Assembly: GCF_900102215.1 (NCBI RefSeq)
Contig: NZ_FNBG01000033.1
Location: forward strand, 1 to 51,569
Reading direction: 5' to 3'
Origin: Fontibacillus panacisegetis
GTDB taxonomy: Bacteria; Bacillota; Bacilli; Paenibacillales; Paenibacillaceae
Length of the DNA: 51,569 bases
Part shown: positions 8,068 through 16,043 of the stretch, piece by piece
Position numbering within the stretch: the first letter of the stretch is position 1
How the letters are laid out: every line of letters begins with the position of its first letter
The notes under the pieces: generated by a model
Told to the model about the DNA's origin: nothing
Seen by the model: only the letters and a program-made list of their open reading frames with translations
Databases searched by the model: none
Made by a program: the position numbers and the translations under genes

Positions 8068-9192
8068 TTGAGAAAAGCTAAACTAGAGGAGATCGAAATC
8101 TTAAGAGGAATTGCCTTCTTGGCAGTAGTGATGCAGCACACTATCGCAGGTATATTTTATCAGCCTGGCCTCAGTCCTATGGCGTTAAACGTCGGTACAA
8201 CGTTACTAGGATTGATCCGGTTTGCGGTTCCGTTATTTGTGTTTATCACCGGAGTCGTGCTGTTCTACAACTATGATGCCAAAGTGAACTATAAAGATTT
8301 TCTGCGAAAAAGATTCAAACAGGTTATTATCCCCTATCTGGCCTGGACTGTTTTTTATTATGCATGGGTCGGTTTTCTAAGCGGGGTCGAGGCAACAAGC
8401 ACGTGGAATCAATTGGCTGATGTCATCCAGCTTGCTTTTACCGGAAAAGCCTCCTACCACTTGTGGTTCATGGTTATGATTATTCCGTTTTATGTGCTGT
8501 TCCCGTTATGTAAATTACTAATCTCTAAAAACAGGAAATGGCCGATCAACCTCGCAGTGGTTGCGACTATATTCGTTATGAATATGCTTCTGGTTTATGC
8601 ACTATCCAAAGGTATGATTACGAGTGATAACCCTAATCTGGGATTTATCTTCAATTATTTGGACCGTAATTTTCTATTCTGGATCTTTTATTTCATGTTA
8701 GGTGGACTCGTGGGGCTATACTATGACCGCTGGAAGACCTTCGTGCATAAAACCTGGGTGTTCAGTTTACTGCTCTTGGGAATTTGCATGTATTATATCT
8801 GTGTCAAAATTTTTCGGATCAATGAAGGGGTCACCGATAACCCCTATCTGTTTAGCGCTAATGTAACAGCTCCGCTGAAGCCATTCATGATGGTCACTAT
8901 TCTGCTTCTACTCGTTATGGTATTTTACTTGGCGGAAAAAATTGCAGCAAACCGGAGCCGTCCAGCGAACCTGCTAAGAACGTTTGGAAAATACTCTTTT
9001 GGTGCATACCTCATTCATGCCTTTGCTTTGAATATAGTGAACAATCTGGTTATCAGTTACTTAGGCGTGTTGGGAGCATTTGCGCAGACGATCATATCCT
9101 TCGTATTGTGCTCGTTGTTGAGCTTGATTCTATGCGTGGGGATCAGCAGAGTGAAAAGTTCGTTTGGTGAGGTGTTGGTGGGGAGGGTGTAG
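8068..9192 (+). CDS. Acyltransferase 3 family membrane protein
   Basis: A 374-residue polytopic membrane protein of the acyltransferase-3 (OafA/NolL/YiaH) family. It begins with the family N-terminus LEEIEILRGIAFLAVVMQHT, where the Arg and His of the first helix are the conserved family residues. About ten transmembrane helices follow. These enzymes usually O-acetylate or O-acylate surface sugars across the membrane. The start is TTG, with AGGAGAGG upstream. The gene stands alone, about 200 bases after the regulator and convergent with a GT2 gene, next to the glycan locus. The acceptor is not known. Confidence 0.85.
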   Translation: MRKAKLEEIEILRGIAFLAVVMQHTIAGIFYQPGLSPMALNVGTTLLGLIRFAVPLFVFITGVVLFYNYDAKVNYKDFLRKRFKQVIIPYLAWTVFYYAWVGFLSGVEATSTWNQLADVIQLAFTGKASYHLWFMVMIIPFYVLFPLCKLLISKNRKWPINLAVVATIFVMNMLLVYALSKGMITSDNPNLGFIFNYLDRNFLFWIFYFMLGGLVGLYYDRWKTFVHKTWVFSLLLLGICMYYICVKIFRINEGVTDNPYLFSANVTAPLKPFMMVTILLLLVMVFYLAEKIAANRSRPANLLRTFGKYSFGAYLIHAFALNIVNNLVISYLGVLGAFAQTIISFVLCSLLSLILCVGISRVKSSFGEVLVGRV

Positions 9193-9213
9193 GAGTGGGG
9201 GAGACTTTCGGTA

Positions 9214-9240
9214 GTATAAGGGAAACGACTTCCCTTATAC
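9214..9240. repeat. Palindromic repeat, 11-base arms (convergent terminator)
   Basis: GTATAAGGGAA at 9214-9224 is repeated as an exact inverse at 9230-9240 with a 5-base loop. It lies between two convergent genes and may terminate transcription in both directions. It resembles the palindromic repeat family at 41065-41262 and 48961-49158. Confidence 0.65.
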
Positions 9241-9265
9241 TCTCATATTCATTCCATTCTCGAAA

Positions 9266-9290
9266 AATAGAGAAGGCATCTCCCGCTATT
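9266..9290. repeat. Palindromic intergenic repeat copy overlapping a stop codon
   Basis: A degenerate copy of the AATAGAGGAA-N5-TTCCTCTATT family. Its last bases contain the TAG stop codon (complement) of the GT2 gene at 9286, so the 3' end of that gene lies inside a repeat. Confidence 0.5.
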
Positions 9291-10218
9291 CAAAAAGTTT
9301 ACTCCGAATCTCCCCCCGCTTTTCTCGCAAACTTGGCAGCTGTCGCCAAAAATCAATCCAGGCTCCAAGCACCTTCGGTTCCTTCAACAGCATATAGCCG
9401 TGAACGGCCACCTCATATGCCAGCAACTGCGGCAGGCTTCTAAGCCAGCGATATCCTGACAAGTTTTTGTACATCATTTTATAACGGTTAATGAAAGAAT
9501 GCCTGCGTACAAAAAGGGGCTGAGAGCTTCTGCTACCTTTTTTCCATCCACGTTTGTGGACTCCAACTGCATTAGCACAGTAATAAGCTTTCCAACCAAG
9601 TTGTCCCGCCCTCCATGCTACATCTACATCTTCCTTGTAAGCAAAAAAGTCAGCATCAAAGAACTCACCTTGAATAGAAATGTCTTCGATCATTTTTCTC
9701 GAGTACATTGCAGCTGCACCTGATACACCGAAAACTTCAGCTGAATCCATCCATTGATGGACAGGTTCTCCGGCTCCACGATCGAAGGCTCTCCAAATTT
9801 TATTTATTACTAATCCTGTACTGTCTATCGTCTCGGAAGAAGATTGAAGTATTAATCTACCTGTCGCGCTACCGGTCTCAGGATGTTGTTCCATATAGCT
9901 AATCAGGTGCTCAACATATGTCTCTCCAAGGACAACATCGGGGTTCAGTACCAGCACATAGTCCGTATTGGTGAGATGAATTCCTTGATTATGTGCAGGT
10001 GCAAACCCTGTATTCTGGACATTCTTAATAACTTGAATATGCTCACCAAACGGCTCAGCAAAGCTACGTACTTTTGATACTGTATGATCTGAGGAAGCAT
10101 TATCGATAACAAGAATGCGTTCAATATGCCAGGTCTGCTGCAGAACAGCAGTCAAGCATTCTTCGATATCCTCAGAACTATTGTAGGTTACGATCTGTAC
10201 ACTGACTGTTGGGGTCAT
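9286..10218 (-). CDS. GT2 glycosyltransferase, rhamnosyltransferase-like
   Basis: A 310-residue family 2 glycosyltransferase of the WbbL/RfbF type (COG1216-like). Visible motifs are VQIVTYNSSEDIEECL at the N-terminus, VIDNASSD near residue 37, the DxD-type NPDVVLG near residue 92, and KEDVDVAWRAGQLGW near residue 195, which is characteristic of rhamnosyltransferases of this group. It is soluble or membrane-associated at the cytoplasmic face. It lies just past rmlACBD, which makes dTDP-L-rhamnose, so rhamnose is the likely donor sugar. Two terminators separate it from rmlD. A modest AAGGA site precedes the ATG. Acceptor and linkage are unknown. Confidence 0.85.
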   Translation of the reverse strand: MTPTVSVQIVTYNSSEDIEECLTAVLQQTWHIERILVIDNASSDHTVSKVRSFAEPFGEHIQVIKNVQNTGFAPAHNQGIHLTNTDYVLVLNPDVVLGETYVEHLISYMEQHPETGSATGRLILQSSSETIDSTGLVINKIWRAFDRGAGEPVHQWMDSAEVFGVSGAAAMYSRKMIEDISIQGEFFDADFFAYKEDVDVAWRAGQLGWKAYYCANAVGVHKRGWKKGSRSSQPLFVRRHSFINRYKMMYKNLSGYRWLRSLPQLLAYEVAVHGYMLLKEPKVLGAWIDFWRQLPSLREKRGEIRSKLFE

Positions 10219-10252
10219 AGTTAATATTCCTTTTCCAATGTGATGAATTAAA

Positions 10253-10281
10253 AGAAAAAAAACACTATTGTTTAATAGTGT
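10253..10281 (-). terminator. Strong terminator downstream of rmlD
   Basis: Perfect 8-base arms ACACTATT and AATAGTGT with a 4-base loop, followed on the minus strand by eight or more T residues. It sits only 34 bases before the GT2 start codon, so that gene depends on read-through or on a promoter within this small gap. Confidence 0.8.
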
Positions 10282-10311
10282 CCTTAATCTACTCTATTAT
10301 AATAAAACAAG

Positions 10312-10330
10312 CCCCGTTTCTCTAGTCGGG
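10312..10330 (-). terminator. First hairpin after rmlD
   Basis: CCCG and CGGG arms with a 10-base loop, starting 9 bases past the rmlD stop on the minus strand. A T-rich stretch follows (GCTTGTTTTATT). It is weaker than the terminator at 10253-10281. Confidence 0.45.
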
Positions 10331-10338
10331 TTCACTAA

Positions 10339-11211
10339 CTAATCACTTTCAGCAGCTTGCAGTTCCTTCAAAAAATCCCGAAGCCCTTCTCTCCATGATC
10401 TTATATCCTTAAAACCATTCGTACGAATAGACAAATGCTCCATCACTGAATTCCGGGGTCTGGGTGCTGGTCTCGGGAAATCTTCAGTAGTGCATGGATT
10501 AACTTGAATTGAAAAAGATTTACCTATAGCCGCAGCCTCTTCAAAAATCGCCTGAGCGAATTCATACCAGGTACATTCTCCTGAATTGGAGGCATGGTAA
10601 ACTCCGTACTTTTCTGTACTGATAAGCTCCAGCAAAAATCCCGCCAAATCAACGGTATAAGTTGGTGAACCTTTTTGGTCGTTAACAACGCTGATCTCAG
10701 GCTTTTCAAAGCCTAAGCGTAACATCGTTTTAACAAAGTTATTACCATAAAGGCCATACACCCAGGAAGTTCGCACAATGAAATACTTAGAGGACAAACT
10801 CTTGACTAATTCCTCGCCAGCTCTTTTGGACTTACCGTAAATGCTTTGCGGATTCGTATTATCGTACTCTTGGTAAGGTAGAGTTGATGTCCCATCAAAC
10901 ACGTAGTCTGTGCTGATATAGCAAAACTTAGCTCCAGTGCATTCCGCAGCTACTACCATATTTCTAGTACCTACTGCATTTACGGCATAAGCACTATCAA
11001 TGTCACCCTCCGCCTGATCCACTGCTGTATATGCAGCACAATGAATGATTGCATCAGGTTTAAGATTGAGCACTTGATCCAAGCAGGCTACCTGATCCGT
11101 TATGTCTAATGTATCGCGATCACAGCCTATAACATTATGGTTAGCCTGCTCCAAAATATTCACAAGATCTTGACCGAGCTGACCTCTAGCTCCCGTTACC
11201 AGTACCCTCAT
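10339..11211 (-). CDS. rmlD: dTDP-4-dehydrorhamnose reductase
   Basis: A 290-residue short-chain dehydrogenase that reduces dTDP-4-keto-L-rhamnose to dTDP-L-rhamnose with NAD(P)H, the last step of rhamnose donor synthesis. The nucleotide-binding loop TGARGQLG is at residues 6-13. The STDYVFDG segment and the YGKSK catalytic Tyr-Lys pair lie near residues 103-133. Length is typical of RmlD. Its ATG overlaps the rmlB stop by four bases, so the two are translationally coupled. Two hairpins follow the stop codon and close the long minus-strand glycan operon. Confidence 0.95.
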   Translation of the reverse strand: MRVLVTGARGQLGQDLVNILEQANHNVIGCDRDTLDITDQVACLDQVLNLKPDAIIHCAAYTAVDQAEGDIDSAYAVNAVGTRNMVVAAECTGAKFCYISTDYVFDGTSTLPYQEYDNTNPQSIYGKSKRAGEELVKSLSSKYFIVRTSWVYGLYGNNFVKTMLRLGFEKPEISVVNDQKGSPTYTVDLAGFLLELISTEKYGVYHASNSGECTWYEFAQAIFEEAAAIGKSFSIQVNPCTTEDFPRPAPRPRNSVMEHLSIRTNGFKDIRSWREGLRDFLKELQAAESD

Positions 11212-12230
11212 TTGCCTTCACCCAGACGTTCGCCATATTGCTTCGCGTAATATTCCTGATAAGCACCGGATTGAATACGAGTCCACCAATCTTTATTTTC
11301 TAAGTACCAGGCAATAGTCTCCTTAATACCAGTCTCAAAGGAATGCTTCGGCTTCCAACCAAGCTCTGTCATAGTTTTAGTCGGGTCAATACCATAACGT
11401 CGGTCATGTCCAGGGCGATCCTTCACATAAGCAATCAGGGATTCAGGCTTACCCAGCTGTTCCAAAATGGTTTTGACGATGTGTACGTTCGTACGCTCGT
11501 TATTTCCACCAATGTTATATACCTCACCATTTCTTCCCTTATGAATGACAAGATCAATCGCACTGCAGTGATCCTCTACATACAACCAGTCGCGGATGTT
11601 TAAACCATCACCATAAATCGGAAGCTGTTCATCTGCCAGAGCTTTGGAAATCATCAATGGGATCAATTTTTCAGGGAACTGATATGGTCCATAGTTATTT
11701 GAGCAGCGTGTGATGTTTACAGGTAGCCCGAATGTCTCGTGATACGCACGAACCAGCAGGTCTCCGCCTGCTTTACTAGCAGAGTATGGACTATTGGGCT
11801 GAAGCGGAGTTTCTTCCGTAAATAATCCCGTTTCTCCAAGTGATCCATACACTTCATCCGTCGATACTTGGACGAATTTTGTAACATTATGTTTCCTGGC
11901 AGCATCAAGCAAAACTTGAGTACCCAGAACATTCGTTTTAACAAAAACATCCGGTTCAAGGATACTGCGATCTACATGAGATTCAGCAGCGAAGTTAACT
12001 ACAACGTCGACACCTTGACCGATGAGCTCATTCATTTTTTGAACATTGGTAATGTCCGCTTTGACAAAGGTATGATTGGGATTGCCCTCGATTGATTTGA
12101 GGTTTTCCAAATTTCCAGCGTAGGTAAGTGCATCTACATTGATAATATGATAATCAGGATGCTGCTGTAACATATATAATACGAAGTTGCTGCCGATGAA
12201 TCCGGCGCCGCCTGTGACGAGCAGTTTCAT
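11208..12230 (-). CDS. rmlB: dTDP-glucose 4,6-dehydratase
   Basis: A 340-residue extended short-chain dehydrogenase that converts dTDP-glucose to dTDP-4-keto-6-deoxyglucose using bound NAD. It has GGAGFIGSNF at residues 7-16, the active-site STDEVYG segment near residue 124, and the YSASK Tyr-Lys pair near residue 148. Length is typical. AGGAGG lies upstream of the ATG. It is the third gene in the rmlACBD order on the minus strand and overlaps rmlD. Confidence 0.96.
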   Translation of the reverse strand: MKLLVTGGAGFIGSNFVLYMLQQHPDYHIINVDALTYAGNLENLKSIEGNPNHTFVKADITNVQKMNELIGQGVDVVVNFAAESHVDRSILEPDVFVKTNVLGTQVLLDAARKHNVTKFVQVSTDEVYGSLGETGLFTEETPLQPNSPYSASKAGGDLLVRAYHETFGLPVNITRCSNNYGPYQFPEKLIPLMISKALADEQLPIYGDGLNIRDWLYVEDHCSAIDLVIHKGRNGEVYNIGGNNERTNVHIVKTILEQLGKPESLIAYVKDRPGHDRRYGIDPTKTMTELGWKPKHSFETGIKETIAWYLENKDWWTRIQSGAYQEYYAKQYGERLGEGK

Positions 12231-12249
12231 GGATGGTGACCTCCTAGTT

Positions 12250-12798
12250 CTAGTCGAAATTCAATTCCGCTTCCGCAAGTGTCGGATGACGGCGATCCTT
12301 GTCCGAGAGCAATGGCTCACTCACAGGCCAATCAATATTAAGGGCAGGATCATTCCATAATATGCCGCGATCGTTCTCTGGGGAATAGTATTCATCCACT
12401 TTATAGAGAACTTGGGTGTTTGGCACAAGGGTACAGAAGCCGTGGGCGAAGCCTTTGGGAACCAATAACTGACGTTTATTGTGCTCGCTAAGGATGACTC
12501 CAACCCATTGACCAAAAGTAGGCGATCCCTTGCGGATATCCAGGATTACATCGTAAATAGCTCCCGTAAGCACTCGAATTAACTTCGACTGGGCTTTAGG
12601 ATTCAGTTGATAGTGTAATCCCCGTAAAACTCCCGCTTCAGCAGATAATGACTGATTGTCTTGAATAAAATTATATTTAACTCCAATTTGCTTCATCACT
12701 TCTTCATTGTAGCTTTCCATAAAAAAACCCCGGTGATCTCCGTGTACCACTGGTTCGAGTAAACAAGCGCCCTGGAGCTCTAAAGGAGTTATTTTCAT
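12250..12798 (-). CDS. rmlC: dTDP-4-dehydrorhamnose 3,5-epimerase
   Basis: A 182-residue cupin-fold epimerase acting on dTDP-4-keto-6-deoxyglucose at C3 and C5. Visible family features are HGDHRGFFMESYNE near residue 20, the FIQDNQSLSAEAGVLRGLHYQ block near residues 44-64 with the catalytic His, and VPKGFAHGF near residue 115. Full length for the family. GGGAGG precedes the ATG. The gene lies between rmlA and rmlB with short gaps. Confidence 0.96.
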   Translation of the reverse strand: MKITPLELQGACLLEPVVHGDHRGFFMESYNEEVMKQIGVKYNFIQDNQSLSAEAGVLRGLHYQLNPKAQSKLIRVLTGAIYDVILDIRKGSPTFGQWVGVILSEHNKRQLLVPKGFAHGFCTLVPNTQVLYKVDEYYSPENDRGILWNDPALNIDWPVSEPLLSDKDRRHPTLAEAELNFD

Positions 12799-12824
12799 AA
12801 TAACATATCCTCCCTAATAGAAGA

Positions 12825-13568
12825 TCATAATTTCAATTTACCGAATTCTTCACCGAACACTAAACTTTGAGCAAGTTCATTGGCTTTAGCCAGAGATGCA
12901 TGTGTTCCCGCATCTGTCCACCAACCTTTAAGCACATCAAAGCTTAACTCTCCTCGTTCAATATATGCATTATTCACATCTGTGATTTCCAATTCACCGC
13001 GTGCCGAAGGTTTTAATGTTTGAATGATCTCAAACACCTTATGATCAAACATATAGATTCCTGTTACCGCATAATTAGACTTTGGCTGCTTCGGCTTTTC
13101 TTCAATCGAGACTATACGATCACCTTGAAGTTCGGGGACTCCGAAGCGTGTTGGATCTTGTACCTCTTGAATCAGAATTTTCGCACCGTTTCTCTGTTCA
13201 CGGAAATGTGAAACATAAGGAGTAATATCATCCGAAAAAACATTATCACCAAGTATGACAACCATTTGATCATCTCCGACAAATTGCTCAGCCAAACCAA
13301 GTGCTTGAGCAATTCCTCCAGCTTCGTCTTGAACTTTGTAAGTAAAGGAAACTCTCATTTCGCTTCCACTGCCGAGTAAGCCTACTACATCGCCCATATG
13401 TTCCTTACCAGTAACGATGAGAATATCAGTGAGGCCCGCTTGTTTGAGTTTGTTTACACTATGAAAAATCATAGGATATTTGCCGACAGGAAGTAAATGC
13501 TTATTTGTAACCTTAGTTAATGGGTATAAGCGCGATCCTGTACCTCCGGCTAAAATTATACCTTTCAT
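12825..13568 (-). CDS. rmlA: Glucose-1-phosphate thymidylyltransferase
   Basis: A 247-residue nucleotidyltransferase of the short RmlA type that makes dTDP-glucose from dTTP and glucose-1-phosphate. The N-terminus has the nucleotide-binding signature GGTGSRLYPLT, followed by NKHLLPVGKYPMI. The LGDNVF metal-binding segment lies near residue 107 and the EKPKQPKS segment near residue 158. The protein is about 45 residues shorter than the enterobacterial RmlA and lacks its C-terminal extension, as in several Gram-positive homologues. The start lies one base past the GtrA-type gene stop, with GGTGGAG inside that gene serving as ribosome site. Confidence 0.94.
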   Translation of the reverse strand: MKGIILAGGTGSRLYPLTKVTNKHLLPVGKYPMIFHSVNKLKQAGLTDILIVTGKEHMGDVVGLLGSGSEMRVSFTYKVQDEAGGIAQALGLAEQFVGDDQMVVILGDNVFSDDITPYVSHFREQRNGAKILIQEVQDPTRFGVPELQGDRIVSIEEKPKQPKSNYAVTGIYMFDHKVFEIIQTLKPSARGELEITDVNNAYIERGELSFDVLKGWWTDAGTHASLAKANELAQSLVFGEEFGKLKL

Positions 13569-13569
13569 G

Positions 13570-13986
13570 TTACTCCACCTGAACCTTTTTTTTAGATTTA
13601 GTATTAAATGCCCAGTACTTATTCAATATAAAGTTCAAAATAGGAACGACAACTATTGAAATAATTTGACCGATCATATAATGCATGAGAAGAATATTTT
13701 CAAAAATAAAAAGTATGGTTATATTAACAAATAACCCAAATGAAGAAACAGTGGCGTATTTTATAAAAAACTTCAGGGTAATACTTCTTTTAAAAGTCAA
13801 AATACTATTTAAATAATATGAGATTAGTAATGACAACAAGTAACCAAATATAGATGATAACAGAGGATTTAATCCCGTTTGTTCAGTAAGTAACCACAAT
13901 ATACCGGTATGAATTACAGTACCAATTATACCTACAAACCCATATTTAAAAAATTGGCCTGACAGCAATCGCTTAATCTTGCTCAT
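13570..13986 (-). CDS. GtrA-family membrane protein
   Basis: A 138-residue protein with four predicted transmembrane helices. The family signature near the start is QFFKYGFVGIIGTVIHTGILW. GtrA-family proteins are proposed to flip polyprenyl-phosphate sugars or assist their transfer. A longer reading from the ATG at 14028 is possible, but most of that extension overlaps the upstream DUF2304 gene. The ATG at 13986 gives the normal family N-terminus and a 14-base overlap. A good ribosome site is not evident for either. With the polyprenyl-phosphate GT2 at 14359 and the GT-C-like protein at 16044 it may form a side-sugar module. It is very AT-rich. Confidence 0.82.
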   Translation of the reverse strand: MSKIKRLLSGQFFKYGFVGIIGTVIHTGILWLLTEQTGLNPLLSSIFGYLLSLLISYYLNSILTFKRSITLKFFIKYATVSSFGLFVNITILFIFENILLMHYMIGQIISIVVVPILNFILNKYWAFNTKSKKKVQVE

Positions 13987-14329
13987 TTTTCTCGCATACT
14001 TCCATGATTTTTTGTTCCAACAAAGCATTTCTTTGTATTAGTTCCTTAACATTATTAGTTAGAATAGATATTTGTTGTCCCTGTCTTAATAACAAAATTA
14101 AGATAAACATCATAGCGCACAAAAATAAAAGTGAAGGTGGGTACTCAATACCCAATATGCGAGAAAACTGATCTATTACTTTAGGAAAGATAGAGAGAAT
14201 AAAAACTACTACTGCTCCTAGCATCCAGAACATACTTTCCTTTTCAGAAAATAAGTTCTTCTTAACACGATTGTATACATAAAATATTACCAACAATCCT
14301 ATTAAAGCAAAAAATATTCTAGTAATCAT
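13973..14329 (-). CDS. DUF2304-family small membrane protein
   Basis: A 118-residue protein with three likely transmembrane helices (about residues 2-20, 32-52 and 65-85), followed by a charged, probably coiled tail (VKELIQRNALLEQKIMEV). It resembles the DUF2304 family, whose members often sit beside polyprenyl-phosphate glycosyltransferases. Function is not established. It starts 30 bases after the GT2 gene with a GGAG site and overlaps the GtrA-type gene by 14 bases. An accessory role to the neighbouring GT2 is inferred from context only. Confidence 0.75.
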   Translation of the reverse strand: MITRIFFALIGLLVIFYVYNRVKKNLFSEKESMFWMLGAVVVFILSIFPKVIDQFSRILGIEYPPSLLFLCAMMFILILLLRQGQQISILTNNVKELIQRNALLEQKIMEVCEKNEQD

Positions 14330-14358
14330 TGATCTATTCTCCTAAATTGAATATAATG

Positions 14359-15081
14359 TTAATAATTGGAAATTGTCCTTTGTTTGCTTATAAGTATAAA
14401 TATGATCGCATAGAACATTTTTATCATGTACTTTATAGGTTTAATGAAACCACTATGCATACTTGTTCCAAATTCTCTATTTCTCATTTCCACTTGACAC
14501 TCTGCTATACTGTACTTTTCAAGCAGCATTTCAATGAGTAAATTTGCATCTGGATACTCAGGATAATTGTTCATCTGAGCATACTTTTCAAATACAGATT
14601 TTTTCAACACTTGAAAGCCTGAAGTTGGATCTGTAATATTCACCTTACATATTTGTTTAATAATGCCACTAAAAAAATGAGTACCAATTTTTCTAAAAAA
14701 ACTATGATTATACTTATTTTTTGTTTTGAATCTAGAACCTATAACTATATCTACATCTTGTTCCTTCAAAATATTTAGTAGCTTTTCTGCCTCTGATGCT
14801 ATATGTTGTCCATCACCATCAAATTGTATGACAATTTCATAATCTTTCTCTACCGCATATTTAAATCCTGTTTGAAGAGCGCCGGAGTACCCTAGGTTAA
14901 CAGGAAGTGAGACAACGACTATATCTTTAATTAACATCAACGTCTGTAACGTATCATCTGTAGAACAGTCGTTTACTACTAGAATATCTACATAACTCAA
15001 ATCTTGTTTTATTTCATCAATAACATTAGCAATATTTTGCGCTTCATTATATGCTGGAATAATCAGAAGAATCTCCGACAT
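14359..15081 (-). CDS. Polyprenyl-phosphate glycosyltransferase, GT2 (DPM1/GtrB-like)
   Basis: A 240-residue GT2 enzyme of the dolichol-phosphate mannosyltransferase group. Visible motifs are IPAYNEAQNIANVI near residue 8, VVNDCSTDDT near residue 35, QFDGDGQH near residue 90 (the DxD metal site), and DPTSGFQVLKKSVF near residue 145. The C-terminus carries one hydrophobic segment, fewer than the two helices of classic GtrB. It probably loads a sugar on undecaprenyl phosphate at the cytoplasmic face. Its start overlaps the 3' end of the epimerase gene by 35 bases, and GGAG precedes the ATG. The sugar is unknown; the epimerase next door suggests galactose or a related sugar. Confidence 0.85.
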   Translation of the reverse strand: MSEILLIIPAYNEAQNIANVIDEIKQDLSYVDILVVNDCSTDDTLQTLMLIKDIVVVSLPVNLGYSGALQTGFKYAVEKDYEIVIQFDGDGQHIASEAEKLLNILKEQDVDIVIGSRFKTKNKYNHSFFRKIGTHFFSGIIKQICKVNITDPTSGFQVLKKSVFEKYAQMNNYPEYPDANLLIEMLLEKYSIAECQVEMRNREFGTSMHSGFIKPIKYMIKMFYAIIFILISKQRTISNY

Positions 15082-16018
15082 AGTGCAGCTCCTTCGTAAT
15101 TGTTTTTTTAAATTCTAGTTTTTTATATGTTTCTAATAATCCCTGTTCAATTGTAAAGCTCGGTTTCCAATTCAATTGTTTGAACATTTTTGAATTATCT
15201 AAGTAACTATCTTTTATATCACCTTCACGTGCAGGTCCATAGACAGGCTTAATTGAAGCGTTCGTTATTCTAGAAATCTTTTTAGCAACTTCTTTAATAT
15301 TAACTGGGGTATTGGTGCTGACATTAAAAGTTTCATTATCGCCTTTATTCATAGCAAGAATATTTGCACTCACTATATCCTTAACGTAAATAAAATCTCT
15401 TGTTTGAGTGCCATCTCCATATATTATAGGGGTTTCGTTATTTAAATATTTGTTAAAAAATATTGATATAACTCCTCCTTCTCCTTGATAACTTTGACGT
15501 TCACCGTAAACATTTGCAAATCTTAATATTGTATACTTTATATTATTCATATTAGAAAATACTTTTATATAATTTTCAGGTGTATATTTTGATAGACCAT
15601 AATAAGATATAGGTTTACTATCAAATTCCTCATTTATAGGTAGTTTCTTGGGGTTACCGTAAATCGCCGCCGAAGAAGCGTAGACAATTTTATTTACGCC
15701 ATATTTGATGCATTGCTTTAGTATATTTATTGATCCATTAATATTAACATTTGCATCGAACTCTGGCATATTAATAGACTTCTGTACATCTACTTGTGCT
15801 GCTAAGTGGTACACTAACTCAGGACGAAACTCTTCAAATACATCACTTATCGTTTTATCACAAATATCAATTTCAACAAATCTAGCAGCTATATTCAAGT
15901 TTTCAATAGAACCCGATGATAAATTATCGACAACAACCACTTCATGCATTTCTTCTATCAGCCTATCCACTAAATGCGAACCAATGAAACCACACCCACC
16001 AGTGACCAGTATTCTCAT
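15047..16018 (-). CDS. NAD-dependent nucleotide-sugar epimerase (UDP-glucose 4-epimerase-like)
   Basis: A 323-residue extended short-chain dehydrogenase. It has GGCGFIGSH at residues 7-15, VDNLSSG near residue 36, the YASSAAIYG segment near residue 113, and YYGLSKY (Tyr-Lys pair) near residue 139. These fit GalE/WbpP-type C4 epimerases of UDP-glucose or UDP-GlcNAc, though a 4,6-dehydratase-like role cannot be excluded. A GAGGAG site precedes the ATG. It lies directly upstream of the polyprenyl-phosphate GT2 and probably supplies its donor sugar. Base composition is strongly AT-rich, like its operon neighbours. Confidence 0.85.
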   Translation of the reverse strand: MRILVTGGCGFIGSHLVDRLIEEMHEVVVVDNLSSGSIENLNIAARFVEIDICDKTISDVFEEFRPELVYHLAAQVDVQKSINMPEFDANVNINGSINILKQCIKYGVNKIVYASSAAIYGNPKKLPINEEFDSKPISYYGLSKYTPENYIKVFSNMNNIKYTILRFANVYGERQSYQGEGGVISIFFNKYLNNETPIIYGDGTQTRDFIYVKDIVSANILAMNKGDNETFNVSTNTPVNIKEVAKKISRITNASIKPVYGPAREGDIKDSYLDNSKMFKQLNWKPSFTIEQGLLETYKKLEFKKTITKELHYVGDSSDYSSI

Positions 16019-16043
16019 TGAAAGTAATCTCCTCTTTTAATGC

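Noticed and set aside
9195..9443. 82-codon plus-strand open frame after the first acyltransferase gene
   Set aside because: It runs through the palindromic repeats and antisense to the 3' end of the GT2 gene, has no ribosome site and shows no recognisable protein.
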